A stretch of 6,480 bases of DNA from Acidobacteriota bacterium (GTDB taxonomy: Bacteria > Acidobacteriota > Holophagae > Holophagales > Holophagaceae). Within the stretch, counting starts at the first letter, position 1. Each line of letters begins with the position of its first letter. The notes beneath the pieces were generated by a model. It did no database searches, had not been told where the DNA came from, and worked only from the letters and a program-made list of their open reading frames with translations. A program made the translations under genes and the position numbers. This document shows positions 1 through 6,480 of this stretch, piece by piece. The stretch is from positions 1-6,480 of the forward strand of contig JAJYBX010000120.1 in NCBI GenBank assembly GCA_021778785.1. The letters are read 5' to 3'.

Positions 1-132
1 CATCCAGGGGCTCGGGTGGTCTGCGATGGCCTTGGCGTAGAGGGGGAGGATCGGAATGACGATGCCGAACCCCAGCAGGTCCATGAACACCGTGAAGAAG
101 ATCGCGAGACGGGCCCGGTGGGATTCAGTCAT
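1..132 (-). CDS. MFS transporter, N-terminal fragment (runs off the window)
   Basis: Only the first 44 codons are present; the gene continues past base 1. The reading frame starts with ATG at 132-130 and encodes a short charged N-terminus (MTESHRAR) followed by a hydrophobic first membrane helix at about residues 9-32. This helix carries the pattern D18-L-L-G21-F-G23-I-V-I-P27-I-L-P30, typical of helix 1 in drug/proton antiporters of the major facilitator superfamily (the TetA-like, 12-helix group). From the family, the likely role is inner-membrane export of a small molecule in exchange for protons; the substrate cannot be told from this fragment. A GGAG sits 9 nt before the ATG. It begins 44 bp downstream of the kinase gene on the same strand, so co-transcription is plausible. 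The MFS assignment is fairly firm; the subfamily is not. Confidence 0.8.
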   Translation of the reverse strand, partial: MTESHRARLAIFFTVFMDLLGFGIVIPILPLYAKAIADHPSPWM

Positions 133-141
133 GCGTGTGCG

Positions 142-145
142 CTCC
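142..145 (-). promoter_or_regulatory. Ribosome binding site of the MFS gene
   Basis: On the minus strand this reads GGAG and lies 9 nt upstream of the ATG at 132. It supports that start for the partial MFS gene. Confidence 0.5.
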
Positions 146-176
146 AGGGCCCCAGTGTAGCCCGGACCCCGCGTTC

Positions 177-3100
177 CTAGCCCTTCCCGAGCACCCCCTG
201 GATCACCCGGCGCAGCTCCTGGAGCTGGTAGGGCTTCTGGAGGAAGCCCGCGGGCTCCACGCCGCCGAAGGCCTTGAGGGAATCCTGCTCCGTGTAGCCG
301 CTGCTGAGGACCACCGGCAGGCCCGGGGCCATCTGGCGCATGGCCAGGAAGGCCTCCCGCCCGTCCATCCGCGGCATGGTGAGGTCCATGAGCACCAGGT
401 CCAGCCCCTCCCGGCCCGCCTCCACCTGGGCCAGGGCCTCGACCCCGTCCCGGGCTGTCACCACTTCGAACCCGATGGCCGACAGGGCCATGGCCGTGGT
501 TTCGAGGATCAGTTCCTCGTCGTCCACGACCAGCACCCGGCCCCGCAGCCCCTTTGAACCGGTCTCTGCAGTCGCTGGGGCCGGTTCGGCGAGGCAGCTA
601 GACGCAGCCGGGAAATACAGCTGGAAAGTTGATCCGCGGCCGGGTTCGCTGGTGATCCCCAGCCCGGCGTGATGCCCCCGCAGGATGCCGAGCAGGGCGG
701 AGAGCCCGAGGCCGCGTCCCGTGGCCTTGGTGGTGAAGAAGGGGTCGAAGATGCGGTCCAGTACCTCCCGGTTCATACCGCAGCCGGTGTCCACCACCTC
801 CAGCACCACATAGGGACCGGGTGCGAGCTCCTCGCCCGGGAGAGCGGCCTCCAGGAGGCGCTCCCCCATGAGACGCTCCAGGCTGGTGCGGATGCGGATC
901 TGACCCTCCCGGTCGCCGATGGCGTCCGAGGCGTTTGTGACCAGGTTCATGACCACCTGCTGGATCTGGACGGCATCGGCCTCGATGGGCGGGAGGTCGT
1001 CGTCCAGGTCGAACCGCAGGGTCACCTTCTTGGAGATGGACACATCCAGGAGGTGGGTCAGCTCCCTCACGGTCTGGTTCAGGTCGTGGAGCTGCACCAT
1101 GAAATGGCCGCGGCCGGAATAGGCCAGCATCTGCTTGGTGAGCTCCGCTGCCTTGAGGACCGCCCGCTCCATGCTGGCGAGGTAGGGCTCGACCTCGACC
1201 GGGTTTCCCTCCGAGAGTTTGAGCTGGGCCAGGTTCAGGTTCCCCAGCACGGCGGTCAGGAGGTTGTTGAAGTCGTGGGCGATGCCGCCAGCGAGGATCC
1301 CCAGGCTCTCCAGCTTCTGGGTCTGGCGCAGGGCCTCCTCGGCCTGGCGCCGCTCGGTGATGTCCATCATGTAGCCCAGGAAGTACGGATGCTGGGGCCG
1401 TTTGCCCGCCACCGAGGTGAAGTCGTGGAACCAGCGGTACTCGCCGTTGGCATGCCGGAGCCGGTACTCCTGTTCGTAGTAGAGGTTTCCCCGGTCGCGC
1501 AGCTGCTGGGCCTCTCCGTGGATGCGGGCCAGGTCCTCCGGATGCACCAGGGAGTCGAAGGGGACCTGGCCCGAGACCAGGCTCATGGGATCGTAGCCGA
1601 GCAGGCTCTGCAGGTTCGGGCTGGCGTAGTCCACCGGCCAGCCGGGTTCTGCCCGCCAGCGCAGCACCATGACCGGCCCCCCCACGAAGAGCCCCCGCTC
1701 GGCCATGAGGGCCTCCTGGGCCTCCTGCTGCTGGGTGACATCCGTGGAAATGCCGATGACGCTCTCCAGCTTCCTCTCCTCGTTGAGCACGGGCCGGAAG
1801 ATGGAGTCGAAGACCAGGCCCCGGATGCGGAGGATGGCGCGGCACTCCTGACCGGCTAGGGCCGTCCGGAGCTGTGCCACCACCTGGGGATGTTCGCGGT
1901 ACATCTCCAGGGCGGATTGCCCCACCACCTCCCCTGGCTTCAGTCCGAGTCGCGCGAGGGCGAGACCTTCGGATAGGAGGAACCGCCCCTCGGGGTCCAG
2001 CTGGAAGATGACGGCCTGGGAGTTCTTCAGTACCGTCCAGAGGCGCTGTTCGGTGGTACGCAGGGCGGCCTCGGCCTGCTTGCGTTCGGTGATATCCCGG
2101 GTGAAGGTTAGGAGGCAGGGCTCGCCCTCCACCTCCAGGCGCTTGCCGGACATGAGGCCGAGGATGACCTGGCCGTCCCTGCCCCGGAATGGGGCTTCGA
2201 AGTTCGTGAATTCGCCGCGCTCCCGGAGGAGGGCCACCATGCGCGCCCGGTCCGAGGGCTCCGCCCAGATGCCCATGTCCAGGGCGCTGCGTCCCACGGC
2301 CTCCTCGCGGGTCCAGCCCAGGAGACGGGTGAAGCCCTCGCTGACGTCCAGGTAGGTGCCGTCGCTGATCCGGGTGATGTTGATGGCGTCCGGGCTGGCG
2401 TGGAAGGCCTTGGAGAACTTCTCCTCGCTGAACCTCAGGGCGGATTCCGCCGCCTGCCGCTCACTGATGTCTCGGACGTTGGCGAAGAGGACCTCGCGCC
2501 CCTCGAAGACGAAGAAGTTGCGTGAGACCTCCACGGGGCGGAAGGTGCCGTCCTTCCGCCGCTGGGTCGTCTCAATGAGGAGGCCCTGGCCCTGGTGCCC
2601 CTCCCGCCAGATGTGGGCCCAGGCGGCCTCGTCCAGGCTGGGGTCGATGTCCGTGACCTGGAGGGCGAGCAGCTCGTTCCGGGTGTAGCCCAGGCCATCG
2701 CAGGCGGCTTGGTTCACGAAAATGAGGCGGCCGTCCTCCTGGAAGCCCAACACGCTCTCCCGCGCATGGTCGATGGCGGCCTGGGTGAGCCGGTGGGCGG
2801 TCTCCGCCCGCTGGCGTTCGATGGCCATGGCCACCTGGCCGGAGACGAAGGTGAGGAGATCGCGTTCCGCCGGGCCGTAGGGGTGGCCGCCGCCGTAGCT
2901 CTGGACCGCCAGCACGCCGAAGATCCCCCGGCTCCCCGCGAGCGGCACGCCGAGCCAGGCCAGGGCCTCGGGGCCGACCCGATCGACCTCGCCCTCCAGC
3001 CGGAGGCGGTCCAGCCGGACCTCGTCCACGAGCTGGGGCGTCCCGGTCCTGAGCACGTATTCCGTGAGCCCCCGGTCGAACGTCCGGGTGGGCTGGGCGG

Positions 3101-3347
3101 GTTCCATCTGGTCGACCCAGTAGGGGAAGGAGACGAGGCCCTGGTCCGGGTCGTGGACCGCGATGTAGAAGTTGTCGGCGGGCATGAGGCCGCGGACGAT
3201 CTCATGCACCGAGGCGTAGAGCTGGTCGAGGTCCGTGGCCGCCAGGGCCGCCTCGGCGATGCGGTAGGTGGCCTCCCGGGCCTGGCGGGACGGGCCGGGG
3301 TCGGGCGGGGCGTTCGGATCGCCGGGAAGGGGGACGGGGTCCGCCAT
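177..3347 (-). CDS. Soluble GAF/PAS hybrid sensor histidine kinase with C-terminal receiver
   Basis: A 1056-residue hybrid kinase. A Pro-rich N-terminus (1-20) leads into a GAF domain (about 25-178). Four PAS domains follow at about 185-297, 305-422, 430-540 and 550-666; three end in a D-I-[ST]-E-R linker (293, 418, 662) and the third in a variant (DVTQQ at 536). The HisKA domain has phospho-acceptor His691 in GGIAHDFNNLL. The HATPase domain has N-box N801/N805, G1-box D853 (DTGCGM), F-box DRIFDPFFTTK (864-874) and G2-box GRGLGLS (877-883). The receiver (about 936-1054) has acidic D942/D943, phospho-acceptor Asp988, Ser1015 and Lys1038. All catalytic residues look intact. I see no membrane helix or signal peptide, so it should sense a cytoplasmic signal and autophosphorylate, then pass phosphate to its own receiver. 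No DNA-binding output or HPt domain is present, so the next partner is unknown. The ATG at 3347 has no clear Shine-Dalgarno, but the next Met (54) would cut into GAF. It lies 42 bp after the permease gene. Confidence 0.95.
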   Translation of the reverse strand: MADPVPLPGDPNAPPDPGPSRQAREATYRIAEAALAATDLDQLYASVHEIVRGLMPADNFYIAVHDPDQGLVSFPYWVDQMEPAQPTRTFDRGLTEYVLRTGTPQLVDEVRLDRLRLEGEVDRVGPEALAWLGVPLAGSRGIFGVLAVQSYGGGHPYGPAERDLLTFVSGQVAMAIERQRAETAHRLTQAAIDHARESVLGFQEDGRLIFVNQAACDGLGYTRNELLALQVTDIDPSLDEAAWAHIWREGHQGQGLLIETTQRRKDGTFRPVEVSRNFFVFEGREVLFANVRDISERQAAESALRFSEEKFSKAFHASPDAINITRISDGTYLDVSEGFTRLLGWTREEAVGRSALDMGIWAEPSDRARMVALLRERGEFTNFEAPFRGRDGQVILGLMSGKRLEVEGEPCLLTFTRDITERKQAEAALRTTEQRLWTVLKNSQAVIFQLDPEGRFLLSEGLALARLGLKPGEVVGQSALEMYREHPQVVAQLRTALAGQECRAILRIRGLVFDSIFRPVLNEERKLESVIGISTDVTQQQEAQEALMAERGLFVGGPVMVLRWRAEPGWPVDYASPNLQSLLGYDPMSLVSGQVPFDSLVHPEDLARIHGEAQQLRDRGNLYYEQEYRLRHANGEYRWFHDFTSVAGKRPQHPYFLGYMMDITERRQAEEALRQTQKLESLGILAGGIAHDFNNLLTAVLGNLNLAQLKLSEGNPVEVEPYLASMERAVLKAAELTKQMLAYSGRGHFMVQLHDLNQTVRELTHLLDVSISKKVTLRFDLDDDLPPIEADAVQIQQVVMNLVTNASDAIGDREGQIRIRTSLERLMGERLLEAALPGEELAPGPYVVLEVVDTGCGMNREVLDRIFDPFFTTKATGRGLGLSALLGILRGHHAGLGITSEPGRGSTFQLYFPAASSCLAEPAPATAETGSKGLRGRVLVVDDEELILETTAMALSAIGFEVVTARDGVEALAQVEAGREGLDLVLMDLTMPRMDGREAFLAMRQMAPGLPVVLSSGYTEQDSLKAFGGVEPAGFLQKPYQLQELRRVIQGVLGKG

Positions 3348-3389
3348 GGATCAACCCATCGGCAGGGGGAGGCCGGAACCGGAATCCTA

Positions 3390-4454
3390 TCAGTTCCAGC
3401 GGAACCGGCGGACGGCGATGAGGAAGGCCCCCAGGGCCCAGGCCCCCACCACCAGCAGGCCCATCCCATGTCCCGCCAGGCCCGCCCCGTCGTTGAACAC
3501 GGCCCGGAGGGTGCTCAGGAAGGGGGAGAGGGGCAGGAAGGCCACGGACCGCTGGAGCCAGTGTGGGGCCGAGTCCAGGGTGAAATAGACGCCGCTGAGG
3601 AGCATGAGGGGGAAGAAGAACAGGTTGGCGATGGCTGCGTAGGTCTCCGAGGTCTCCGCGAAGCCGCTGAGGGCGAAGCCGAAGGACATGAAACAGGCCG
3701 TCCCGAGGGTCATCACCACCACCAGATCGAGGTAGGACCCCTGGTTGCGGATGCCGAAGGCCAGCCAGCCCACGATGAGGAGGACCACCGCCTGGGCCAG
3801 GGAGATGGTGAGCCGCTGGAGCACCTGGCCCAGCAGGAAGATCCATTTGGGCAGGGGCGTCACCGCCAGGCGGCGGAACTTCCCCTTCTCGCGGTACGAG
3901 ACGTTGACCATGCCCACGCTGAAGAGCCCGATGCTCAGCAGGTTCAGCCCCAGCAGGCCCGGCAGCAGGAACGCGGCGTAGTTCGAGGCCTTCTTCCCGC
4001 CCGGGCTCTCCACGCTCACGGGGATCCGCCGGGGTTCCGGCGAGCCGTTCAGCCGCGCCTGGGCCAGGAGCCAGGCCTGGTTCACCAGTCCCGCCGTCGG
4101 GCCGCCCTGGGCCATGAGGTAGCTGTTGAGGCGGATGCGGTAGCCCTCCCCCTCCGGCAGCACCTCGGCCGCGGTCTCGCCGTGGGCCCAGCGGGCCTCG
4201 GCCTCGGCCGGTGCGAGGGGCAGGACCTTCAGTTGCACCTCCTCCATGGCCTTCAGCAGCGCCGCGTCCCGGGTGCTCTGGGCGGCGGGCTGGACGTAGA
4301 CGACGGTCAGCTTCGGCCCGCCCCCGCCCCGGAAGATGATGCCGAAGCCCAGCAGCATGACCACGGGGAAGGCGAAGGTCCAGAACATCGCCCCCTTGTC
4401 CCGGAGGTAGAGCTTCCACTCCATCACGAACTGGCGCCAGATCATCATGAGCAT
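3390..4454 (-). CDS. ABC-2 type exporter, membrane permease subunit
   Basis: Encodes about 354 residues in the ABC-2 membrane family (DrrB/YhhJ-like layout). A short cytoplasmic N-terminus (WRQFVMEWKLYLRDK) precedes helix 1 (about 24-42), then an extracytoplasmic region of roughly 110 residues (45-155). Five more helices lie at about 158-183, 203-233, 243-265, 271-291 and 329-348, ending in a basic tail (RRFRWN). The segment around 187-202 (REKGKFRRLAVTPLPKW) resembles the cytoplasmic coupling region characteristic of the family. It should form the channel of the exporter powered by the ATPase encoded 45 bp upstream; with a single permease gene a homodimer is likely. The substrate is unknown (drug, lipid or small metabolite are all possible). 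The frame is open to a GTG at 4463, but GGTGGAG overlaps that codon and sits 8 nt before the ATG at 4454, so I prefer 4454. The stop is TGA at 3392-3390. Confidence 0.92.
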   Translation of the reverse strand: MLMMIWRQFVMEWKLYLRDKGAMFWTFAFPVVMLLGFGIIFRGGGGPKLTVVYVQPAAQSTRDAALLKAMEEVQLKVLPLAPAEAEARWAHGETAAEVLPEGEGYRIRLNSYLMAQGGPTAGLVNQAWLLAQARLNGSPEPRRIPVSVESPGGKKASNYAAFLLPGLLGLNLLSIGLFSVGMVNVSYREKGKFRRLAVTPLPKWIFLLGQVLQRLTISLAQAVVLLIVGWLAFGIRNQGSYLDLVVVMTLGTACFMSFGFALSGFAETSETYAAIANLFFFPLMLLSGVYFTLDSAPHWLQRSVAFLPLSPFLSTLRAVFNDGAGLAGHGMGLLVVGAWALGAFLIAVRRFRWN

Positions 4455-4462
4455 GCGGGGCA

Positions 4463-4469
4463 CTCCACC
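4463..4469 (-). promoter_or_regulatory. Ribosome binding site that decides the permease start
   Basis: The minus strand reads GGTGGAG here, 8 nt before the ATG at 4454. The alternative GTG start (4463-4461) overlaps the last base of this motif and could not use it, which favours the ATG. Confidence 0.5.
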
Positions 4470-4499
4470 GGGGGCTGCAAAGGAAAGGGGACGGACCGC

Positions 4500-5420
<921 letters not shown>

Positions 5421-5425
5421 GAAGA

Positions 5426-5429
5426 CCTC
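5426..5429 (-). promoter_or_regulatory. Ribosome binding site of the ABC ATPase gene
   Basis: The minus strand reads GAGG (followed by T), 5 nt before the ATG at 5420. The spacing is good and supports this start. Confidence 0.5.
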
Positions 5430-5482
5430 GGGCCCTCCATCATGCCCGGACGGGGTCGCCTGTGGGGACAGTTGGAAGTCGG

Positions 5483-6319
5483 TCAGACCCGCCAGAGCCG
5501 CCAGTCGGGCCGGGCGGCGCCGATCCGGTCTGCGGCGGCGTCCCGCGCCAATGGATCGGCGAAGCGCGCGGCCCAGCAGCTTCCGGATCCGCAGAGCAGG
5601 GGCTCGCCCCCGGCGTCGCGCAGGGCGCCCCGCACCTCCGCCAGGGGCGGGCAGACCCAGATCGCCGCGCCGGTGAGGTCGTTGCGCCAGGGCGGAGCCG
5701 TGCCCTCGGCCTGGGAGGCCAGGGCCTCGGGGAAGGGGTAGCCGACCTCCTGGATCGCCCGGTAGACGCTGGGGGTCGAGACATGGAGCCCGGGGTGGAC
5801 GAGCAGGATGGGCTCCAGCGGCACGGGACGCAGGGGGAAGACCCGCTCGCCCCGGCCCAGGCCCAGCACCGTGCCACCGAGGAGGAAGAGTGGGACGTCG
5901 CTGCCCAGCCGGGCGGCCAGGGTGAGCAGGGCGGCGTCGTCCAGCCCCAGGCCGAAGAGCCGATTCCCCAGGCGGAGGGCCGCCGCCGCGTCGCTGCTGC
6001 CGCCGCCGAGGCCCGCTCCGTGGGGGATGCGCTTCTCCAGGTGCAGCGCCGCGGGCAGGGGCCGGCGCGCGGCGTCCTCCAGCAGGCGCCAGGCCCGGAG
6101 CACGAGATTGGATTCGTCCGCGGCCAGCCCCTCGCCCGTGGGTCCGGCGATGACCAGGGAGAGCTCGGCCGCGGGTTCGGCCGAGAGGGCGTCCTCCAGA
6201 TCAGGCACGCCCTCCAGCACCGTGGTCACCAGCTCCAGGTCGTGGAAGCCGTCCGCCCGCCGGCCCAGCACGGCGAGGAAGCGGTTCAGCTTGGCGGGAG
6301 CCTGGACGGAAAGGACCAT
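5483..6319 (-). CDS. ispE: 4-diphosphocytidyl-2-C-methyl-D-erythritol kinase
   Basis: Encodes a cytoplasmic GHMP-family kinase that phosphorylates the 2-hydroxyl of CDP-methylerythritol with ATP, a middle step of the MEP (non-mevalonate) route to IPP and DMAPP. With the ATG at 6319 the protein has 278 residues, close to E. coli IspE (283). Visible hallmarks are PAKLN (8-12, with Lys10 and Asn12), the substrate-site segment RRADGFHDLE (20-29, His26), the glycine-rich ATP loop PHGAGLGGGSSDAA (99-112), catalytic Asp141 in GSDVPLF, GGTVLGLGRGE (148-158), RNDL (212-215) and the C-terminal GHMP motif CGSGSCWAARF (243-253). The frame stays open to a GTG at 6379, but those 20 extra codons lie in the upstream structured element, have no family resemblance, and IspE proteins normally begin just before PAKLN. 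No Shine-Dalgarno is evident at 6319. It is the first gene of the minus-strand cluster. The stop is TGA at 5485-5483. Confidence 0.96.
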   Translation of the reverse strand: MVLSVQAPAKLNRFLAVLGRRADGFHDLELVTTVLEGVPDLEDALSAEPAAELSLVIAGPTGEGLAADESNLVLRAWRLLEDAARRPLPAALHLEKRIPHGAGLGGGSSDAAAALRLGNRLFGLGLDDAALLTLAARLGSDVPLFLLGGTVLGLGRGERVFPLRPVPLEPILLVHPGLHVSTPSVYRAIQEVGYPFPEALASQAEGTAPPWRNDLTGAAIWVCPPLAEVRGALRDAGGEPLLCGSGSCWAARFADPLARDAAADRIGAARPDWRLWRV

Positions 6320-6342
6320 GCATCTAAGAGTACCTAACAATA
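6320..6342 (-). promoter_or_regulatory. AT-rich stretch before ispE, possible promoter
   Basis: This 23-bp stretch is clearly AT-richer than everything around it and abuts the ispE ATG. On the minus strand it contains TACTCT (6332-6327), a 4-of-6 match to a -10 box, and an alternative TATTGT (6342-6337). I see no good -35 box at the expected distance. With no Shine-Dalgarno between it and the ATG, transcription from TACTCT would start at or next to the start codon. This is a weak, inferred call. Confidence 0.22.
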
Positions 6343-6357
6343 CCCCGACGGGGCCGC

Positions 6358-6457
6358 GAGAAAACCAGGTGGGATGCACCGCAAGGAAGGGCCCGCAGGG
6401 CGATGCGGGACATCGTTCAAGGGCCGTGACGCCGCGGGGCGCCCACCTGGCTTTCTC
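6358..6457 (-). ncRNA. Candidate structured RNA or 5' leader element upstream of ispE
   Basis: A 100-nt element is closed by two 16-nt arms, 6358-6373 and 6442-6457, complementary except at one position. If transcribed from the minus strand that position is a G-U pair; from the plus strand it is an A-C mismatch, which favours the minus strand. Nested inside are CCGC/GCGG (6379-6382 with 6434-6437), GGCCC/GGGCC (6390-6394 with 6421-6425) and CGATG/CATCG (6401-6405 with 6411-6415, 5-nt loop). Together they make an elongated rod with internal loops. The shape recalls small SRP RNA or 6S RNA, but I cannot find the conserved SRP tip motif, and the length is short for 6S RNA, so I give no family name. 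It could equally be a leader hairpin of the ispE transcript. Nothing else is recognisable in 6358-6480, and I see no tRNA or coding region there. Confidence 0.4.
6358..6457. repeat. 16-bp inverted repeat with 68-nt spacer
   Basis: The left arm is GAGAAAACCAGGTGGG (6358-6373) and the right arm is CCCACCTGGCTTTCTC (6442-6457), 15 of 16 positions complementary. The match ends abruptly at both sides: C6357 faces C6458 outside and A6374 faces G6441 inside. This is the direct observation underlying the RNA candidate at the same place. Confidence 0.85.
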
Positions 6458-6480
6458 CCTCCGGGCGAGGGCCGGCGGGC

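Noticed and set aside
669..1859. A plus-strand open frame of 396 codons opposite the kinase catalytic region
   Set aside because: It is antisense to the HisKA/HATPase coding region, whose H, N, G1, F and G2 boxes are intact; the antisense product shows no domain.
3373..3384. Tandem CCGGAA CCGGAA between the permease and kinase genes
   Set aside because: Two copies of a 6-base unit in GC-rich DNA are expected by chance, and no palindrome or operator layout is evident.
5462..6337. A plus-strand open frame of 291 codons opposite ispE
   Set aside because: It mirrors ispE almost exactly and has a Gly/Gln/Glu-rich translation without motifs; ispE itself is unmistakable.
6343..6353. CCCC-GAC-GGGG hairpin followed on the minus strand by a T-containing stretch, as a terminator for the upstream RNA candidate
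   Set aside because: The stem has only four base pairs with a three-base loop, and the following TATTGTTAGG is not a real T-tract; too weak to call.
6380..6480. SRP RNA, 6S RNA or tRNA in the region upstream of ispE
   Set aside because: A GGAAGG and a TTCAAG occur, but the SRP tip loop pattern and a pairable tRNA T-arm do not. The rod is also shorter than usual 6S RNA. Only an unnamed structured element is supported.

Overview
The window is GC-rich bacterial DNA in which every recognisable gene lies on the minus strand, so transcription runs from the high-coordinate end to the low-coordinate end. The mix (a methylerythritol-phosphate pathway gene, a long soluble GAF/multi-PAS hybrid histidine kinase, a DrrAB-style ABC exporter and a TetA-like MFS protein) fits a GC-rich Gram-negative, environmental lineage. 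An Acidobacteriota (Holophagae-like) or deltaproteobacterial-type host is my guess from protein flavour only. No marker gene for taxonomy is present.

Layout in transcription order: (1) 6320-6480 has no protein gene. It holds a 100-nt element closed by a near-perfect 16-bp inverted repeat with further nested stems, then a short AT-rich stretch just before the first gene. (2) ispE, 4-diphosphocytidyl-2-C-methyl-D-erythritol kinase, complete, best start at 6319. (3) The ATPase of an ABC-2 exporter, 5420-4500. (4) Its membrane permease, about 4454-3390. (5) A 1056-residue cytoplasmic hybrid histidine kinase (GAF, four PAS, HisKA, HATPase, receiver), 3347-177. (6) The first 44 codons of an MFS transporter, start at 132, continuing beyond base 1.

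The gaps between genes are 62, 45, 42 and 44 bp and none contains a convincing terminator, so the five genes could be one transcription unit. ispE supplies an isoprenoid precursor step. The ATPase and permease form one export pump, and the MFS protein is probably a second exporter. The kinase has no DNA-binding output of its own and would need a partner protein to act. No mobile element, CRISPR array, tRNA or rRNA was seen. Apart from the structured element upstream of ispE, the window looks like ordinary chromosomal gene content; I found no convincing new multi-gene system.
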